Assembly: GCA_043743785.1 (NCBI GenBank)
Contig: JAYTVW010000161.1
Location: 1-64,000 of the forward strand
Source: JAQTNA01 sp043743785
GTDB taxonomy: Bacteria > Pseudomonadota > Gammaproteobacteria > Burkholderiales > Rhodocyclaceae
Length of the DNA stretch: 64,000 bases
Direction of reading: 5' to 3'
Part shown: positions 60,944-64,000 of the stretch, piece after piece
Layout of the letters: each line of letters opens with the position of its first letter
Position numbering within the stretch: position 1 is the stretch's first letter
Notes under the pieces: generated by a model
Database searches by the model: none
Told to the model about the DNA's origin: nothing
The model's input: the letters and a program-made list of their open reading frames with translations, nothing else
Program-made: the position numbers and the translations under genes

Positions 60944-61007
60944 GTAGGGTGGGCAGGTTTCATCTGTCCACGCAGGCGGTGGACACGCTACGCTTTGCCC
61001 ACTCTAC
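60944..61007. repeat. GTAG-type REP-like pair, variant copy 5
   Basis: Ends GTAGGGTGGGC and GCCCACTCTAC in inverted orientation, with internal TGTCCACGCAGG and GGTGGACA palindromic parts. It lies in the convergent junction between the HDOD gene and the MBL-fold gene. The CTAC end supplies the stop TAG of the MBL gene. The core sequence differs from copies 1-4, so it is a related class. Confidence 0.75.
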
Positions 61008-61969
61008 ACGGGAAAAGGGTAGCCTCTGGCTTCCAGGTCCAGCCAGACTTCCAGGCCCTGGGCGTTCAGCTCCAGGTCCGTATCCCACAGGGCCAGCAGA
61101 TCGGCATCCGGCAGGGTGCAACCGAAGGCACGGGATTCCACCAGCAAGAGTTCCTGCAGGCCAGCCACAATGTTGGCGTGGCGCGCCGTACCCGCCCCCC
61201 TCTGCGCCAGGGCGATGTCGCAATGGGAGGCAATGAAACGCTGCATCTCCGCCGCCAGGGCTGGCACTTCACCGACCCGGCTGAAATGGGTCAGGTAGAG
61301 AAATTCAGGTGCGAAGTCGAGCAGGCGCTTGATGGTGGCCACCATGGCGTCCGGCTCGAACTGGGTGGGCGTGGTGCTCGGAAATATGAACTTCCGGCTA
61401 TCCGTATCCATCTCCCGGTAGGAAAGTCCAAACACGTCGCCGGTGAAAATGCCCCGGCTCTTCCGGTCCACGATGGCGATGTGATGGCGGGCGTGGCCCG
61501 GCGCATCCACGCACAACAGTTCCCGCCCCGCCAGATCCAGCCTCAGGCCATCCACCGCGTCGATGATGCGCGCCGCCGGCACGGGCACGATCTCGCCATA
61601 CACCCGCTGCACATATTCGGCGCCATACACCGCCGTGACGCCGTCCACCAACCGGGCCGGCGAAGCCATGTGGCGCGAACCACGGGGATGCACCACCAGA
61701 CGCGCATTCGGGCAAGCCTGCATGATGCTGCCGGCACCGCCCGCATGATCCAGGTGGATGTGGGTCAGGATGACGTAATCCACCGCCTCCGGCCCCAGGC
61801 CGATGCGCCCCAGGGCATCCAGCAGATGGGGCAGCGCATCGTTGCTGCCGGTATCCACCAGAGCCACCCGGCCGTTTTCCACCACCAGGTGAATGGCAGC
61901 CAACAGGGGGCGCACGTAGTTGGCGCAAAAGGCGTAAACGCCGTTGTTGTAGTCGATCCAGCGGTGCAT
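61004..61969 (-). CDS. MBL-fold metallo-hydrolase
   Basis: A 321-residue metallo-beta-lactamase-fold hydrolase with the zinc motif THIHLDHAGG, HPRGSRHM and DAPGHARHHIAIVD, and later GIFTGDVFG. This is the glyoxalase II/RNase Z/quinol-oxidoreductase-like branch; the true substrate is not predictable. The ATG at 61967-61969 has GGGAGAT upstream; the longer frame from 62137 is unconserved. Its stop codon comes from a REP-like element. Confidence 0.85.
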   Translation of the reverse strand: MHRWIDYNNGVYAFCANYVRPLLAAIHLVVENGRVALVDTGSNDALPHLLDALGRIGLGPEAVDYVILTHIHLDHAGGAGSIMQACPNARLVVHPRGSRHMASPARLVDGVTAVYGAEYVQRVYGEIVPVPAARIIDAVDGLRLDLAGRELLCVDAPGHARHHIAIVDRKSRGIFTGDVFGLSYREMDTDSRKFIFPSTTPTQFEPDAMVATIKRLLDFAPEFLYLTHFSRVGEVPALAAEMQRFIASHCDIALAQRGAGTARHANIVAGLQELLLVESRAFGCTLPDADLLALWDTDLELNAQGLEVWLDLEARGYPFPV

Positions 61970-62220
61970 GGGGGAAATCTCCCGACAGGGGAGCGGCATT
62001 ATAGCGAGAATGATTCCGCAGGAAGGCCGTTCATTCGACTCTGTCGTAATCAATTTAGGCCCACGACCAAATGTTTGCGGCCCCCCCCAAGCCATCGGCG
62101 CCCATGCCGAAGGCACGCTTGTGGCAGGCCAGCGCACTCAAAATTCACATGCCCTTGCCAGGCTAGGGTTTGCGATCCCGCATTGCCTCACCTGCCGGAA
62201 TGGCTTATCTTGCCCCGGCC
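61970..62220. promoter_or_regulatory. divergent gap between the MBL gene and the DUF1615 gene
   Basis: About 250 bases that should hold two promoters. I see no good -35/-10 pair, no hairpin and no ORF with support; a possible weak -10 (TATCTT) is 12-18 bases before the DUF1615 ATG, which is too close for a leader of usual length. Confidence 0.25.
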
Positions 62221-63453
62221 ATGAGAATTATTGCTTTTACCGCCCTGCTCGCCAGCCTGCTGACAGGCTGCGTCAGTACCGGCCCACTGGTCACCCAGCG
62301 GCCCCAGCCTGCCCAGCCCGCAGTCCCGGCGCCACCGACCGGCCAGTCCGCACCAGCGCTGCCCACTCCGCTGCCCCCGCCGCCAGCAACGCCCCGGGCC
62401 GGACCGGCGCCGATCCCGCCCGCCTACCCCGCCGAGACCGAAGGGCGCGGCAAGATCATGCGGCTCCTGCCCGCCAACGCCCCCGACCGGGCCGGCTGGG
62501 CGGCGGATATTTTCAGCGCCTTCGCCACTCTGCACTTGCCGCTGACAACGGAAAACCTGTGTTCCGCCATTGCCGTCATCGAGCAGGAATCCAGTTTCCA
62601 GGCGGACCCGGTGGTGCCGGGCCTGCCCCGCATCGTCTGGAGCGAGATCGAGAAGCGCCGCCAGAAGTACCTCATCCCGAAGCTCCTGCTGGATGCCGCC
62701 TTCCTCAAGCGTTCGCCGGACGGCAAGAGCTATAAGGCCAGGGTGGACGCCCTGCGCACGGAACGGCAGATGAACCTGCTCTTCCAGGACATGATGGCCG
62801 AGTTGCCCTATGGCCGCACCCTGCTGGCGGGCTACAACCCCATCCGCACCGGCGGCCCCATGCAGGTCAGCGTGGATTTTGCCGAGGGCCACACCCGGCT
62901 GAAGGGCTATCCCTATGCCGTGGGCGGCAGCATCCGCAATGAAGTGTTCACCCGCCGCGGCGGGGTGTTTTTCGGCGTCGCCATCCTGCTGGATTACCCG
63001 GCTCCCTACACCCAGCCGGTGTACCGCTTCGCCGACTTCAATGCTGGCCGCTACTCCAGCCGCAACGCCGCCTTCCAGGCCGCCGTGACCAAACTCAGCA
63101 AGAAGCAGCTCGACCTGGACGGTGACCTCTTGATCTACGAGAAGGGTGAGGCCAGCCCGGAGCCATCCGCCACCCTGAACGCCCTCAAGCCCCTGGCCCC
63201 ACGGCTGGGCCTGGGCAGAAACGAAATACGCCGGGACCTGCTGCTGGAAAAGACCGCCGGCTTTGCCGACACCCCGCTCTACCGCCAGGTTTTCGCCCTG
63301 GCGGACGGGGCCGGCCGGACGCCACGGGAAACTCTGCCCCGCATCGTGCTGAAAAGCCCCAAGATCACCCGCCACCTCACCACCGAATGGTTCGCCAAAA
63401 AGGTGGATACCCGTTACCAGACCTGCCTGAATCGCGGCCGGCAAACCGGCTAA
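62221..63453 (+). CDS. DUF1615 family lipoprotein
   Basis: A 410-residue predicted lipoprotein of unknown function. It has a signal peptide with lipobox LLTGC (Cys17), a Pro/Ala-rich linker (about residues 25-80) and the DUF1615 domain. In the domain the motif AVIEQESSFQADPVVPGLP recalls the catalytic Glu-Ser of soluble lytic transglycosylases, so a peptidoglycan-acting role is conceivable but unproven. It is probably attached to the inner leaflet of the outer membrane. Confidence 0.85.
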   Translation: MRIIAFTALLASLLTGCVSTGPLVTQRPQPAQPAVPAPPTGQSAPALPTPLPPPPATPRAGPAPIPPAYPAETEGRGKIMRLLPANAPDRAGWAADIFSAFATLHLPLTTENLCSAIAVIEQESSFQADPVVPGLPRIVWSEIEKRRQKYLIPKLLLDAAFLKRSPDGKSYKARVDALRTERQMNLLFQDMMAELPYGRTLLAGYNPIRTGGPMQVSVDFAEGHTRLKGYPYAVGGSIRNEVFTRRGGVFFGVAILLDYPAPYTQPVYRFADFNAGRYSSRNAAFQAAVTKLSKKQLDLDGDLLIYEKGEASPEPSATLNALKPLAPRLGLGRNEIRRDLLLEKTAGFADTPLYRQVFALADGAGRTPRETLPRIVLKSPKITRHLTTEWFAKKVDTRYQTCLNRGRQTG

Positions 63454-63454
63454 T

Positions 63455-64000
63455 TCACTTCGGCCGGTAGGCCACTGCGGAGGTGAAGATACCGGACAGG
63501 CGCTGGACCTTGGCCCGGTCCCCCTGCCGCACCTCGCCCGCGTCCACCTTGTCGTGAATCACGTAGCGCCGCTGGCCCAGGGCCTGGACCACGTGCTGCG
63601 CGGCGACGAACTCGATCACCCCGCGCCACTGGTTATCGCCCTCCTCTGTCTTCGAATAGGAATACTGCTCGCAGGCTGCCGTGTTGCAGAAGCTGATACA
63701 GGCGTTCAGGCTATCCGCCGCCTCGTCCTGGCGGGCCGGCACCTTGGCTGAAGCAGGGCGCGGCACGGCAGCGACCGGGAGCGGCACAGTCGGCACCGCA
63801 GCGGCAGGCCGGGGCACTTCGACCGGAACGGCAACAGCCGCCGGTAGCACAGGGGACGCCGCCGGCACCGGAGCCACGGCGGCAGGCTGGAGACGCGCTG
63901 CGGGCGGCGTCACGACGGGGGGACGAGGAGGCGCGAAAACAGGGGGACGCAGGAGAGCAGGCGCTGCCGCCACCGGCTCCGCTGTCGGCCTCTGCCGCAC
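63455..64000 (-). CDS. Pro/Ala-rich protein, C-terminal part (cut by window edge)
   Basis: An open frame running to the window edge; I see 181 codons. The upstream half is a Pro/Ala/Val-rich linker of about 90 residues. The C-terminal 80 residues form a compact domain with three cysteines (ACISFCNTAACEQYSYS) and ending IFTSAVAYRPK. No family is recognised. A GTG at 63998-64000 could be a start, but the proline-rich beginning suggests the gene continues beyond the window, probably with an exported or periplasmic product. It converges on the DUF1615 gene with one base between the stops. Confidence 0.55.
   Translation of the reverse strand: MRQRPTAEPVAAAPALLRPPVFAPPRPPVVTPPAARLQPAAVAPVPAASPVLPAAVAVPVEVPRPAAAVPTVPLPVAAVPRPASAKVPARQDEAADSLNACISFCNTAACEQYSYSKTEEGDNQWRGVIEFVAAQHVVQALGQRRYVIHDKVDAGEVRQGDRAKVQRLSGIFTSAVAYRPK

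Overview
The window reads as a chromosomal segment of a GC-rich, Gram-negative betaproteobacterium that can fix CO2 through the Calvin cycle. The grounds are a form II RuBisCO with phosphoribulokinase and a divergent CbbR regulator, a complete set of LPS inner-core and nucleotide-sugar genes, PEP-CTERM proteins, and YggX, PhoU and RsmE of proteobacterial type. A Rhodocyclales- or Nitrosomonadales-like autotroph is my best guess; the genus cannot be read from the sequence. No tRNA, rRNA, CRISPR array or complete insertion sequence was found.

Layout. (1) 1-9.5 kb: Calvin-cycle genes on the minus strand (cbbY-cbbM-fbp-prk, then tkt-gap), with cbbR divergent and a lipase-like gene on the plus strand between the two blocks. 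(2) 9.5-19.4 kb: housekeeping and signalling genes: an inositol-monophosphatase-family enzyme, rsmE, polyphosphate:AMP phosphotransferase, two PEP-CTERM proteins, argA, a PAS-GGDEF protein, yggX, phoU and a Uma2-type protein. (3) 19.5-51.8 kb: about 32 kb of surface-polysaccharide genes, all on the minus strand and mostly overlapping by 1-11 bases. They comprise an O-antigen ligase/polymerase-like protein coupled to rpiA, a UDP-2-acetamido-2,6-dideoxy-L-hexose pathway, glycosyltransferases, two tandem Wzy-like membrane proteins in a low-GC stretch, a broken epimerase, a GT10 transferase, Wzx, a split transketolase next to a CDP-3,6-dideoxyhexulose pathway (rfbF, rfbG, rfbH), a GDP-colitose-type pathway (gmd, colD, fcl/colC), a WbpM-like dehydratase and complete dTDP-L-rhamnose genes (rfbB, rfbD, rfbA, rfbC). 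(4) 52-59 kb: GDP-mannose supply (manB, manC) and inner-core genes (two GT2, waaC, waaA). (5) 59-64 kb: small envelope proteins, an HDOD protein, an MBL-fold hydrolase, a DUF1615 lipoprotein and a truncated Pro/Ala-rich protein.

How the genes work together. manB and manC make GDP-mannose, which feeds gmd and then colD and fcl/colC, giving a GDP-linked 6-deoxy or 3,6-dideoxy-L-sugar that the GT10 enzyme could transfer. rfbF, rfbG and rfbH should make a CDP-4-keto-3,6-dideoxyhexose. The adjacent split transketolase and SDR suggest that a two-carbon branch is then added and reduced. This is the most unusual predicted system here. Wzx plus Wzy-like proteins point to Wzx/Wzy-dependent assembly. 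No initiating sugar-phosphate transferase, Wzz or exosortase was recognised.

The window is also rich in small palindromic repeats. GTAG-type REP pairs sit in convergent gene junctions and supply the stop codons of four genes. A 90-base palindromic element appears to have inserted into one REP, and a second copy supplies the stop of the wbpM-like gene. Three palindromic heptamer arrays each supply the stop codon of the gene before them.
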